This document shows positions 41,825 through 50,536 of a stretch of DNA of 64,000 nt, piece after piece (positions within the stretch are counted from its first letter, which is position 1; each line of letters starts with the position of its first letter). The notes beneath the pieces are model-generated. The model was not told where the DNA came from and did no database searches. It saw nothing but the letters and a program-made list of their open reading frames with translations. The translations under genes and the position numbers were made by a program. Origin of the DNA: Streptomyces lateritius (GTDB lineage: Bacteria; Actinomycetota; Actinomycetes; Streptomycetales; Streptomycetaceae); NCBI RefSeq assembly GCF_014649715.1, contig NZ_BMTO01000013.1, forward strand, positions 1-64,000. The letters run 5' to 3'.

Positions 41825-43041
41825 GCCTGCGGCTCCTTGTCCTTCGTACCGACGGGCAGGACAGCCCGTACCCGCCACACCTCGCCCCCGTCGCCGGCCG
41901 GCAGGGGACCGGCCTCGAACTCCCCGTCCAGGAGCGCCACCCGCTCCCGCATCCCCACCAGACCCGCCCCGGAGCCGGGGGCGCGCGGCCCGGGCTGCCC
42001 GCCGAACGGACTGGTCACGCCGACGGTCAGGGCCCCGTCCCGGCGGCGGCCGAGCTCCACCCGGACCTCGCCGGGGGCCGCGTGCTTGAGAGCGTTGGTC
42101 AGCGACTCCTGAACGATCCGGTACGCGGCGAGCTCGACCGGCGCCGGCAGCGGGCCGGCGCCCCGGGACCGGGCGTCCTCCAGCGCGAACGTCAGCGCGC
42201 TCGGCTCCCCGTTCGCCCTGGCCTGGGTGAGCAGCGCCTCCAACCCGTCCAGGGTGGGCGCGACCGCCGGTTCGGCGTCCCCACTGCTGTCCCGCAGCAG
42301 CCCGATCAGCCGCCGCATCTCGGCCAGGCCCTCGACGCTGTTCTCCCGGATGACGGTGAGCGCCTGCCTGGTCGTCCCCGGCTCGTCGATCGACAGCGCG
42401 GCCGTGGAGTGGATCGCGATGGCGGAGAGATGGTTGGCGACCATGTCGTGCAGCTCGCGGGCCATCCGGGCGCGCTCGGCCACGACCGCCTGGGTCCGGT
42501 CCATCTCGGCGAGCAGCGCGGTCTGCTCCGCGCGCAGCCGCGCGGCATCGGCGGCCTGGCGGTGGTTGCGCACGACCGCGCCGGTGACGGCGGGGAGGAA
42601 GGAGAGCATGCCCGTGATCAGACCGACCAGCAGGGCGATCGCGTTCTGCCACCAGACGAGGAAGCCGATCGTCACGCCGATCGTGATCAGACCGGTCGTG
42701 TACGGGATGCGCCGGGCGGAGGCGGGCGAGCCGTAGACCACGGCCGCGTAGACCACGTCCGTGAACATCAAAGCGGTCACGAGGCTGCCGTGGGTGAACT
42801 GGTCGGCCACGAGAGCGAGCGTGCCGACGGTCAGGGCGGTCTGCGGCAGGGAGCGGCGCAGGGCCTCCATCGTGGCCATGACGACGAGCGGGCCCAGCGT
42901 CGCCCACCGCGCCGTGACCGGCGCGTCGTTCTGGGTGTGCAGACCGAAGGACCACATCAGCAGGCCGATGGCGAGGCCGCCGGCGGCGATGAGCAGATCG
43001 TCGCGGTGGGGACGCGGGAGGGTCACGGATCCATCCAACAC
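41812..43041 (-). CDS. chiS: Two-component sensor histidine kinase (HisKA_3 type)
   Basis: The 409-residue protein has about six membrane helices in residues 15-155. A dimerisation/phosphorylation helix with His198 in ARELHDMVANHL follows, then a HATPase_c domain ending GSGAGLVGMRERV. It pairs with the regulator encoded immediately downstream (overlapping). With almost no extracellular domain, the signal is probably sensed in or at the membrane. GTG starts shortly downstream of ATG 43041 are possible. Confidence 0.83.
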   Translation of the reverse strand: MLDGSVTLPRPHRDDLLIAAGGLAIGLLMWSFGLHTQNDAPVTARWATLGPLVVMATMEALRRSLPQTALTVGTLALVADQFTHGSLVTALMFTDVVYAAVVYGSPASARRIPYTTGLITIGVTIGFLVWWQNAIALLVGLITGMLSFLPAVTGAVVRNHRQAADAARLRAEQTALLAEMDRTQAVVAERARMARELHDMVANHLSAIAIHSTAALSIDEPGTTRQALTVIRENSVEGLAEMRRLIGLLRDSSGDAEPAVAPTLDGLEALLTQARANGEPSALTFALEDARSRGAGPLPAPVELAAYRIVQESLTNALKHAAPGEVRVELGRRRDGALTVGVTSPFGGQPGPRAPGSGAGLVGMRERVALLDGEFEAGPLPAGDGGEVWRVRAVLPVGTKDKEPQAWYG

Positions 43042-43176
43042 GGTGGGAGGCGCCCCGGCCTCGCCGTCCGGGCCGATGCGCCCTCCGTCGAACGATGTAG
43101 ACGCAGGTCGTCACCGCCGACGACGCGTCGGGCCCGGCGTCACGGGAGGGTGAGAGGGAACCGGAAGGGGAGTGCC

Positions 43177-43848
43177 GTGATCGTCACGCTGATCGTGATC
43201 TGCGAAGTCGGCTTCTGGGTCCTGCTGGCCGCCGGCCTCGCCACCCGCTATCTGCTGAGAATGCCGCGGGCGGGTCTCGCCCTGCTGCTGTGCGAGCCGC
43301 TCCTGGAGGTCCTGCTGCTCGTCGTCACCGCCGTCGACCTCAAGAACGGCGCCGACCCCAGCTGGCGGCACGGCCTCGCCGCGGTCTACATCGGTTACAC
43401 CGTCGGCCACGGCCACCGCACGGTGAAGTGGCTCGACGGGCACGCCGCCCACCGCTTGGGCGACGCCCCGCCGCCCGTGAAGCCGCCGCGGTACGGCATG
43501 GCGCGCGCCCGCCACGAGGGCAGGGTCTGGGCGGGCTCGGTGCTCGCGGCGGCCGTCGCGAGCGCACTGCTGCTGCTCGCGGCCTGGTACGTCGGCCCGG
43601 ACGGGAACACCGAGTCGCTGAAGAGCTGGATCTTCGTCGCCTGGCGGGCCGCCGGCATCCACGGCCTGATCGCGCTCTCGTACACGATCTGGCCGAAGAA
43701 GGCACCGGCGGCGGACAGCGGGGCGGGGGCCGAGGCGGCGACCGGGGCAGGTCCGAAGACGGACTCAGCGCTCCCCGCCCGGGACCCAGAGCACGTCCCC
43801 GACCTCCTTGTTCGCCGTCCGGGCCAGGATGAAGAGCAGGTCCGATAG
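43177..43848 (+). CDS. Integral membrane protein of unknown function
   Basis: The 223-residue protein has an N-terminal pair of helices (IVTLIVICEVGFWVLLAAGLATRYLL, split at Gly) and two further helices (LEVLLLVVTAVDL and VLAAAVASALLLLAAWY). A last hydrophobic stretch precedes a hydrophilic Ala/Gly/Asp tail. GTG 43177 follows GGAAGGGGAG. It is divergent from chiS and its last 84 bp overlap the 3' end of the cobalamin adenosyltransferase gene on the other strand. Confidence 0.7.
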   Translation: MIVTLIVICEVGFWVLLAAGLATRYLLRMPRAGLALLLCEPLLEVLLLVVTAVDLKNGADPSWRHGLAAVYIGYTVGHGHRTVKWLDGHAAHRLGDAPPPVKPPRYGMARARHEGRVWAGSVLAAAVASALLLLAAWYVGPDGNTESLKSWIFVAWRAAGIHGLIALSYTIWPKKAPAADSGAGAEAATGAGPKTDSALPARDPEHVPDLLVRRPGQDEEQVR

Positions 43849-44337
43849 CCGGTTGAGGTAGGTCGCGGTGAGGGCGTTCATCGTCTCGCCGTGCACCTCG
43901 ATCGCGGCCCACGTGGAACGCTCCGCGCGCCGGACCACCGTGCACGCCTGGTGCAGCAGCGCCGCACCGGGTGTGCCGCCCGGCAGGATGAAGGAGCGCA
44001 GCTTCTCCAGCTCCTCCAGGAAGCGGTCGCAGTCCGCCTCCAGCTTGTCGACGTAGGACTGCTCCACCCGCAGCGGCGGATACTTCGGGTCCTCGACCAC
44101 CGGGGTGGAGAGGTCCGCGCCGACGTCGAACAGGTCGTTCTGGACACGGACGAGGACCTTCACGACCTCCTCGTCGAGCTGCCCGAGGGCGATGGCCGTA
44201 CCGATGACGGCGTTGGCCTCGTTGGCGTCGGCGTAGGCCGAGATCCGCAGATCGGTCTTGGCGGTCCGGCTCATGTCGCCCAGCGCGGTGGTGCCCTGGT
44301 CGCCGGTACGGGTGTAGATGCGCGTCAGATTGACCAT
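43765..44337 (-). CDS. ATP:cob(I)alamin adenosyltransferase, PduO type
   Basis: The 190-residue protein has the PduO signature RIYTRTGDQGTTALGD, ISAYADANEANAVIG and the C-terminal LNRLSDLLFILAR. It makes adenosylcobalamin, the cofactor of methylmalonyl-CoA mutase whose helper genes (mce, meaB) close this window. ATG 44337. Its 3' end overlaps the convergent membrane-protein gene by 84 bp. Confidence 0.92.
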   Translation of the reverse strand: MVNLTRIYTRTGDQGTTALGDMSRTAKTDLRISAYADANEANAVIGTAIALGQLDEEVVKVLVRVQNDLFDVGADLSTPVVEDPKYPPLRVEQSYVDKLEADCDRFLEELEKLRSFILPGGTPGAALLHQACTVVRRAERSTWAAIEVHGETMNALTATYLNRLSDLLFILARTANKEVGDVLWVPGGER

Positions 44338-44350
44338 GACCCCAGCGTAG

Positions 44351-44494
44351 TTACGCTCCGGCCGTCCGGAGCGTCCGTGTGCCGACCGTCACGGCGAGGC
44401 GGCGGGCCGCCCGGGACGCGTCCTCCTCCCTGGTGAGCCCGAAGCTGGACCGGATACTTCCCAGGATCCGCTCCGGGGACAGCCCGGTCGCCCG
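44351..44494 (-). pseudogene. Possible C-terminal fragment of a class V aminotransferase/cysteine desulfurase
   Basis: A minus-strand frame bounded upstream by TGA encodes RATGLSPERILGSIRSSFGLTREEDASRAARRLA and ends at TAA 44351-44353 (shown here as pieces of one frame: SPERILGSIRSSFGLT is the informative part). The pattern SPE-x-GS-x-R-x-S-x-G-x-T resembles the end of NifS-like enzymes. It has no start, so if real it is a remnant. Confidence 0.3.
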
Positions 44495-44699
44495 TCAGGG
44501 CGTGCGAGGGTCCTGGGCCGAGCTGTCGCAGGCCGACCCGTCGGGACGGCGGTGTCCGTCGGCGGCTGGACGGTGGAGGTCTCGTTGTTCGCCGGCACCA
44601 CCGACACCAGCGCGGTGTCGGCGGTGCAGCGCGTCAGCCACCTGCCGTGCGGTGACCCGCCCCTCGCCGTCGACGGGCGGCACGGTCACCTCGTGTGCG

Positions 44700-45113
44700 T
44701 CCGGCCTCAGGGAACGGCAGGTGTCCGGAACGGACTTGTGATCCACAGCCGTCGTCACCACGTGGCGGCGGCCTCCGGAACGGACGACCCTGGGTGCCGC
44801 CGAGCACGAGCAGACCGGTGCCGCGTGGTCCCACCCGGAGCCGTTCGGACCCGCGCCGGGAGGTGAGCGCGGTGAGGAGCATCGGTCCGCTGAACTCCAG
44901 GGTGACGACCACGCCCGGCGGCAGCCGGGAGGTCGCCTCGCAGAAGGGGAGCCGCATGACGGCGAAGACGGCTCCGCAGGGGAGGGGCAGCCGCCGGTGG
45001 GTGCGCAGCAGCTTCGGCGCGGGCCGGGAGAGCAGGACGAGCAGGGCCGCGGCGATGAGCAGTCGGAGCGGGGTCGCGCCGGCCGGCCCGGTCTGAAGAG
45101 ACGGCCGCCGCAC
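44700..45113 (-). pseudogene. Decayed EamA (DMT/RhtA-like) transporter
   Basis: The minus-strand frame contains TGPAGATPLRLLIAAALLVLL and later FCEATSRLPPGVVVTLEFSGP and LLTALTSRRGSERLRV. These correspond in order to pieces of EamA/RhtA permeases (GPAG..LRL, then FY.A..R.PLGVAVTIEFLGPL). The first helix is missing, residues between the pieces are deleted, and the frame degenerates after LLVLGG. Together with unusual codon use this marks a pseudogene. The rest of 44338-45307 holds no convincing gene. Confidence 0.6.
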
Positions 45114-45307
45114 ACGGTCGCCCTGTACCGCCAGGGGGTATGCGGTGACGCGGAGTCCGACGCGAACCGGACACGAATGGCGCGCGGAGGGGTGTCGCGA
45201 GTGTGACGTCCGTCAAACGGGGCGTGACGCACATTACTTAGCGGTCACAGGGGGGCTCACGCCCGCTAATCTCCGCCGGAGAGCCAGAAGTGAACAGGTG
45301 TTGAGGG

Positions 45308-46165
45308 GTGGAAGACGTGGCCAGGAAGCTCGCCGTCATCGGGGCCGGACTCATGGGGTCCGGAATCGCGCAGGTCTCGGCCCAGGCGGGGTGGGACGTC
45401 GTCCTGCGCGACGTCACCGACGCCGCCCTCACCCGCGGCACGGACGGCATCAAGGCGTCGTACGACCGCTTCGTCGCCAAGGGCCGGCTGGACGCCGCCG
45501 ACGCCGAGGCCGCCCTCGGCCGGATCACCGCCACCACCGAACTCGACGCCGTCGCCGACGCCGACATCGTCGTCGAGGCCGTCTTCGAGAAGCTGGAGGT
45601 GAAGCACGAGATCTTCCGCTCCCTCGACAGGATCGCCAAGGACGGGGCCGTGCTCGCCTCCAACACCTCCGCCATCCCGATCACCAAGATCGCCGCGGTG
45701 ACGGAGCGCCCGGAGGCCGTCGTCGGCACCCACTTCTTCTCGCCGGTCCCGATGATGCAGCTCTGCGAGCTGGTCCGCGGCTACAAGACGAGCGACGAAA
45801 CCCTCGCCACGGCACGGGAGTTCGCCGAGTCGGTCGGCAAGACCTGCATCGTCGTCAACCGCGACGTGGCCGGTTTCGTCACCACCCGCCTCATCTCCGC
45901 CCTGGTCGTCGAGGCCGCCAAGCTCTACGAGTCCGGCGTGGCGACCGCCGAGGACATCGACATCGCCTGCAAGCTGGGGTTCGGCCACGCCATGGGCCCG
46001 CTCGCCACCGCCGACCTCACCGGGGTCGACATCCTGGTGAACGCCACCAGCAACATCTACACCGAGTCGCAGGACGAGAAGTTCGCGCCGCCGGAGCTGA
46101 TGCGCCGGATGGTGGACGCCGGTGACATCGGCCGCAAGAGCGGGCAGGGCTTCTACAAGCACTGA
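45308..46165 (+). CDS. 3-hydroxybutyryl-CoA dehydrogenase
   Basis: The 285-residue 3-hydroxyacyl-CoA dehydrogenase family protein has NAD motif GAGLMGSGIA, the catalytic GTHFFSPVPMMQLCELV with His, and NRDVAGFVTTR. The C-terminal domain includes GFGHAMGPLATADLTGVD. It interconverts acetoacetyl-CoA and 3-hydroxybutyryl-CoA, next to the thiolase reaction encoded at 62674. GTG 45317 has a better-spaced GAGGGG than GTG 45308 and may be the true start. Confidence 0.88.
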   Translation: MEDVARKLAVIGAGLMGSGIAQVSAQAGWDVVLRDVTDAALTRGTDGIKASYDRFVAKGRLDAADAEAALGRITATTELDAVADADIVVEAVFEKLEVKHEIFRSLDRIAKDGAVLASNTSAIPITKIAAVTERPEAVVGTHFFSPVPMMQLCELVRGYKTSDETLATAREFAESVGKTCIVVNRDVAGFVTTRLISALVVEAAKLYESGVATAEDIDIACKLGFGHAMGPLATADLTGVDILVNATSNIYTESQDEKFAPPELMRRMVDAGDIGRKSGQGFYKH

Positions 46166-46290
46166 AGTCCCGCGACCGTTCGCCATCACCCCACAGGGTG
46201 AATTCGGTATCAGTTCGCTTACAAGGCGCAACGCTTCTGCGCCGACGGCAGTCAGTTGTTGCAAAGACGGAGCACTCCCGGGGAGCGTAT

Positions 46291-46614
46291 ATGCACATCA
46301 GGGGCGACCACGTCGAGCTGGTCGTCGGGGGCCGCCTCGACGTTCGCAGCGCGGCGGACGCCCGTACGGTCCTGCACTCGGCCGTCGACGACGGAGTCGG
46401 CGACCTCGTACTGGACCTGACCGGTCTCGACTCCTGGGACGCCACCGGTCTCGGGGTCATCATGGGCGCACACCGCCGGGCCGGCCGCTGCGGCCGCCGG
46501 CTGGTGCTGCGCGGGGTGCCGCCCCAGATGCAGCGCCTCCTCGTGGCGACCCGGCTGCACCGCATCCTGGCCATCGAAGGCGGCCTCGCGGCGGAGTCGC
46601 TGCCCCGCGTGTGA
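46291..46614 (+). CDS. STAS domain protein (anti-sigma factor antagonist-like)
   Basis: The 107-residue single STAS domain has GRLDVRSAADARTVLHSA and DLTGLDSWDATGLGVI, where the Ser-Trp-Asp-Ala-Thr stretch is the usual phosphorylation loop. Such proteins bind anti-sigma factors or act as scaffolds. ATG 46291 follows GGGGAGCG. No kinase/anti-sigma gene is adjacent; the large ATPase downstream is separated by 298 bp. Confidence 0.85.
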   Translation: MHIRGDHVELVVGGRLDVRSAADARTVLHSAVDDGVGDLVLDLTGLDSWDATGLGVIMGAHRRAGRCGRRLVLRGVPPQMQRLLVATRLHRILAIEGGLAAESLPRV

Positions 46615-46912
46615 GGGCGCACCCGACGCGTGCGGCCTTTGCGTCGTGTGCGTCGTTTTCGACGGGTGACATCGCGTCGTACCGACTGTGAAGCTGCTGT
46701 GCGAACCCGGCGTCACGCCCCAATCCTCATGAGACCGTGACGTCTGGGGCGGGGCGGCACCCCGCCTGTTCCGAGAATCTCGAAGAAGGTCTAGGGTTCG
46801 GTCGCCTGCCCATTGACGGACCCACCCGGCGGGCACCGGACCAGAAGCGACAGCGAGCGTGCAGATCGGCCGGAGGGGCTTCGGCACGCACCGCTTTTGG
46901 GGGGCTTGGACC

Positions 46913-49546
46913 ATGGACCCGATGAACCGGGGGCCGGAAGAGTACGGCCACGGCCACGACGGCGACGACGCCCGCGAGGGACGCGGTGGACCCGCGCCCG
47001 AGCGCGGCCCCTCGACGCCCACCCGCGTGCGCACCGCCCGCGTCGTCGCGGGTGACCTGCTGCTCACCGTCAACCCCGTCGACGGCAGCGAGATCGAGGC
47101 CTGCCCGCCCGGATCCCAGCCAGCGCCGCCGCGCCGCCGCACCGCCCAGGAGCGGGCCGAGGCGGCCCGCGCGGCCACCCCGCCCGTACCGCCGGGCCCC
47201 GCGAGCCCCCGGCTGCCGCTGGTCGAACGCCAGGAGGAGCACGAGCGGCTCGTCCAGCTCCTCGCCCGCGGCCGCTCCGTCCGCGTCACCGGCCCCTCCG
47301 GCTCCGGCCGCACCGTCCTGCTCGACGCCGTCGCCGCCGACTGCGCGGACATCGCCCCCGACGGCGTCGTCCGCCTCTCCGGCCACCACCGCACGCCCAC
47401 CGAGCTGCTGTACGAACTCTTCGCCACCGTCCTGCACGCCCCGGAACACCGCCCCGACCGTCCGGCGCTCCTGGAGCTGGTCCGCGACATCGGCGCGGTC
47501 GTCGTCGTCGACGACCTGGAGTTCGGCGGCGCCACCCTCGACGAGCTGCTCACCGCCGCCCCCGAGTGCGCCTTCCTGCTCGCCGCCGGCCCCGATGCCC
47601 CGGCCCCCTCGCCCGACGCCCACATCGAGGAGATCGTTCTCGCCGGCCTCGGCCGGGCCGCCGCCCTCGAACTCCTGGCGAACGCCGTCGACCGGCCGCT
47701 CACCGAGGACGAGGCCAACTGGGCCGGCGACCTCTGGTTCGAGTCCGAGGGCCTGCCGCTGCGCTTCGTCCAGGCCGGCGCCCTGCTCCGCCAGCGCGAC
47801 CGGCTCCGGGTCACGCCCGCCGAGTTCGACGCCTTCGGTGTCCAGGAGGACGCCACTCCCGCGGAGCTCGCGGCGTCCTCGGAGTTCGACGCCTTCGGCG
47901 CCCTCGACGACGCCTTCGGGCCCGCCGCGAGCCCCGGGAAGGGGGCGCCCGCCGACCCGGCCGACGTCGAACTGCGCGACGTACCGCTGCCGAGCCTCGG
48001 CGAGGGCGCGGCGCCCGCCGCCCTGCTCGCCTCCCGGCTCAGCCGCTCCGCGCAGGAGACCCTGCGCTTCGCCGTCGCCCTCGGCGGAGAGGTGCCGCAC
48101 CAGGCCCACCTCCCGGCCCTCGTGGGCGACACCCACGCGGACGCCGCCGTCGGCGAACTCATGGCCTGCGGACTGCTCACCCCCGTCGGCACCCGCTACC
48201 GCCTCGCCGTCGGCGTCCTCACCCAGCTCCTGGCCCACGGATACGACGAGGAGGCCACCGACCGGGCCCACACCGTCGCCCAGCACTACGCCTGGTGGGC
48301 CGGACACCCCTCCGTCACTCCCGCTCGCGCCGTCGCGGAGTCCGACGCGGTGCTCGCCGCGCTGACCGCGCTCCTTCCCGGACCGGACGCCGAGCACCCC
48401 GGCGCCGCCGTCCTTCTCGCCCGCAGCGCCGCGCCCGCGTTCGCCGCCGGACTGCACTGGGGCGCCTGGGAACGGACCCTGCGCGCCGGCCAGGAGGCCG
48501 CCCGCCTCGCCGGAGAGGTGGCCGAAGAGGCCTACTTCCAGCACGAGTTGGGCATTCTCGCGCTTTGCTCCGGAAACCTGGAGCGGGCCCGCGCCGCACT
48601 GGAGGCGTCCATCGGCATGCGCGGCGCGCTCGCCGACAAGCGCGGCACCGTCGCCGGCCGCCGGGCACTCGCGCTGGTCGCCGACCGCACCGGAGACCCG
48701 CTGCCCGGCGACCCCACCCCCGGTCGAGGCACGCCCGCCGTCCTCCGCAAGGAGGGGCCCCTCTCCCCGCCCCGTGGCACCCCGGCCGCGCTCATGCCGC
48801 CTCCCGCCACCCCGGCGCCGGTCTCTCCGGCGCCGGTCCCAGCGGTCTCCCCGTTCCCCGCGTTCCCGGACTTCCCCGACGAGGGCCCGACGCACATCTC
48901 CCGCTCCGAGACCTCCGGCGCCGGAAGCGGCAACGGCGGCATCGGCGGTATGAAGCGGGCCGCCCGCCTCGGCATCGTCGCCGGGGCCCGGCGCAACCTG
49001 GTCGCGGTCGGCACGGGCGCGCTCCTGGCCGCCGTCCTCGGCACCGTCGTGACCATCGGCGCCACCTCCGGCAGCGCCGAGGACCCGGCGAACAACCGGG
49101 TGACCTCCGACCGTACGGCGAGCGAGGACACCGGTGACGACGGCCTCGACGCGGAAGAGCCGGCCGCGGACGAGTCGGTCCGGCCCTCGGACTCCGGCTC
49201 CCCGAGCACCCCGGGCCCCTCGGGCTCGGCGACGAATCCCGGCACCGGCGCGACCAACACCCCGGGCGGCTCGGAGTCCCCGGCCGCCACCGCCACCGAC
49301 ACCCCGACGACCGGGGGACCGGCGCCGTCGACGGGTGCCCCGCGCCCGACGACGAGCCCCACGACCAAGCCGAAGCCGACGACGACGCCGCCCAAGCCGT
49401 CCACGACGCCTCCGACGCCTCCGACCTCGACACCGCCCACGACGACGCCGTCTCCCACCGAGACGACGGCCCCGCCGAGCTCCGCCTCCGCCACCCTCAG
49501 CAGCGGTCCCACCTCGGGCGACCCCACCACCGGCACCCCCGCCTGA
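46913..49546 (+). CDS. Large P-loop ATPase with transmembrane anchor and Pro/Thr-rich tail
   Basis: The 877-residue protein has a charged Pro/Gly-rich N-terminus and then an NB-ARC/AAA-like ATPase (about 100-330) with Walker A GPSGSGRT and Walker B AVVVVDDLEF. A helical region including tetratricopeptide-like segments (LHWGAWERTLRAGQEAARLA, ELGILALCSGNLERARAALE) follows. At about 690-715 there is one membrane helix (LVAVGTGALLAAVLGTVVTIG). The last ~155 residues are low-complexity Ser/Thr/Pro, probably outside and glycosylated. ATG 46913 follows GGGGGGC. STAND-type signalling is plausible but unproven. Confidence 0.75.
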   Translation: MDPMNRGPEEYGHGHDGDDAREGRGGPAPERGPSTPTRVRTARVVAGDLLLTVNPVDGSEIEACPPGSQPAPPRRRTAQERAEAARAATPPVPPGPASPRLPLVERQEEHERLVQLLARGRSVRVTGPSGSGRTVLLDAVAADCADIAPDGVVRLSGHHRTPTELLYELFATVLHAPEHRPDRPALLELVRDIGAVVVVDDLEFGGATLDELLTAAPECAFLLAAGPDAPAPSPDAHIEEIVLAGLGRAAALELLANAVDRPLTEDEANWAGDLWFESEGLPLRFVQAGALLRQRDRLRVTPAEFDAFGVQEDATPAELAASSEFDAFGALDDAFGPAASPGKGAPADPADVELRDVPLPSLGEGAAPAALLASRLSRSAQETLRFAVALGGEVPHQAHLPALVGDTHADAAVGELMACGLLTPVGTRYRLAVGVLTQLLAHGYDEEATDRAHTVAQHYAWWAGHPSVTPARAVAESDAVLAALTALLPGPDAEHPGAAVLLARSAAPAFAAGLHWGAWERTLRAGQEAARLAGEVAEEAYFQHELGILALCSGNLERARAALEASIGMRGALADKRGTVAGRRALALVADRTGDPLPGDPTPGRGTPAVLRKEGPLSPPRGTPAALMPPPATPAPVSPAPVPAVSPFPAFPDFPDEGPTHISRSETSGAGSGNGGIGGMKRAARLGIVAGARRNLVAVGTGALLAAVLGTVVTIGATSGSAEDPANNRVTSDRTASEDTGDDGLDAEEPAADESVRPSDSGSPSTPGPSGSATNPGTGATNTPGGSESPAATATDTPTTGGPAPSTGAPRPTTSPTTKPKPTTTPPKPSTTPPTPPTSTPPTTTPSPTETTAPPSSASATLSSGPTSGDPTTGTPA

Positions 49547-49636
49547 CGGGCGGGCCACGGCACGGCAGCGGCCCCGGGCGCGTTCACCGCACCCGGGGCC
49601 GCCCCGTACTCGTACTCGTGAAGCCGTGCCCGCCCG

Positions 49637-50308
49637 CTAGAAGAGCCGCAGCTTGTCGTCCTGGATGCCGCGCAGCGCGTCGTAGTCCAGGACCACGCAG
49701 TCGATCCCGCGGTCCGTCGCCAGCACCCGCGCCTGCGGCTTGATCTCCTGCGCGGCGAAGACGCCCTTGACCGGCGCGAGGTGCGGATCGCGGTTCAGCA
49801 GCTCCAGGTAGCGGGTCAGCTGCTCCACGCCGTCGATCTCGCCGCGCCGCTTGATCTCCACGGCGACCGTCGCCCCGTCCGCGTTCCGGCACAGGATGTC
49901 GACCGGGCCGATCGCCGTCGGGTACTCGCGGCGGATCAGCGTGTGGCCCTCGCCGAGTGTCTCGATGCGGTCGGCGAGCAGCTCCTGGAGGTGTGCTTCC
50001 ACGCCGTCCTTGATGAGACCGGGGTCAACACCCAGCTCGTGCGAGGAGTCGTGGAGGATCTCCTCCATCGTGATGATCAGTTTCTCGCCCGCTTTGTTCA
50101 CCACGGTCCAGATGCCGGCCTCCCCGTCGACGCCCTCCTTGAGGGTGCACGGCGGGGACATCCAGTTGAGCGGTTTGTACGCCCGGTCGTCGGCGTGGAT
50201 GGAGACACTGCCGTCTGCCTTGACCAGGATCAGACGGGGAGCGGAGGGCAGGTGGGCCGTGAGCCGGCCGGCGTAGTCCACGGAGCAGCGGGCGATGACG
50301 AGACGCAT
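49637..50308 (-). CDS. nucS: Mismatch-specific endonuclease NucS (EndoMS)
   Basis: The 223-residue protein has an N-terminal DNA-binding/dimerisation domain and a RecB-like nuclease core (GPVDILCRN, VAVEIKRRGEIDGVEQLTRYLE; Asp, Glu and Lys are the metal site). It ends QDDKLRLF, a sliding-clamp-binding peptide. It is the mismatch repair nuclease of actinobacteria, which lack MutS/MutL. Start at ATG 50308 gives the conserved MRLVIARCSVDY. Confidence 0.94.
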   Translation of the reverse strand: MRLVIARCSVDYAGRLTAHLPSAPRLILVKADGSVSIHADDRAYKPLNWMSPPCTLKEGVDGEAGIWTVVNKAGEKLIITMEEILHDSSHELGVDPGLIKDGVEAHLQELLADRIETLGEGHTLIRREYPTAIGPVDILCRNADGATVAVEIKRRGEIDGVEQLTRYLELLNRDPHLAPVKGVFAAQEIKPQARVLATDRGIDCVVLDYDALRGIQDDKLRLF

Positions 50309-50502
50309 GGTCGGCAACGCTACAAGACACACGCTGTTCCGCGCGATTCGGCTGTTAACGCCCGCCCAACGCCCGTCGGTTATTGGCCGGTTGTGGCCCC
50401 AATCTCCTGGTGCCCTCCGGACGGCGCGCTTACCGTGGAAGCAGGAGGTCGCCGTCCGTGCACGCTGCGTGTCGCACGGGGGGTCTCCATCCCTGCCCGT
50501 AA

Positions 50503-50521
50503 GACCCCGCCCGGCGGGGTC
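50503..50521 (+). promoter_or_regulatory. Hairpin in the leader of the SCO5389-like gene
   Basis: GACCCCGCC-C-GGCGGGGTC lies only 5 bp before GAGGAGAA, the ribosome-binding site of ATG 50537. It could influence initiation; no known riboswitch is recognised. Confidence 0.4.
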
Positions 50522-50536
50522 GCGAGAGGAGAACCC

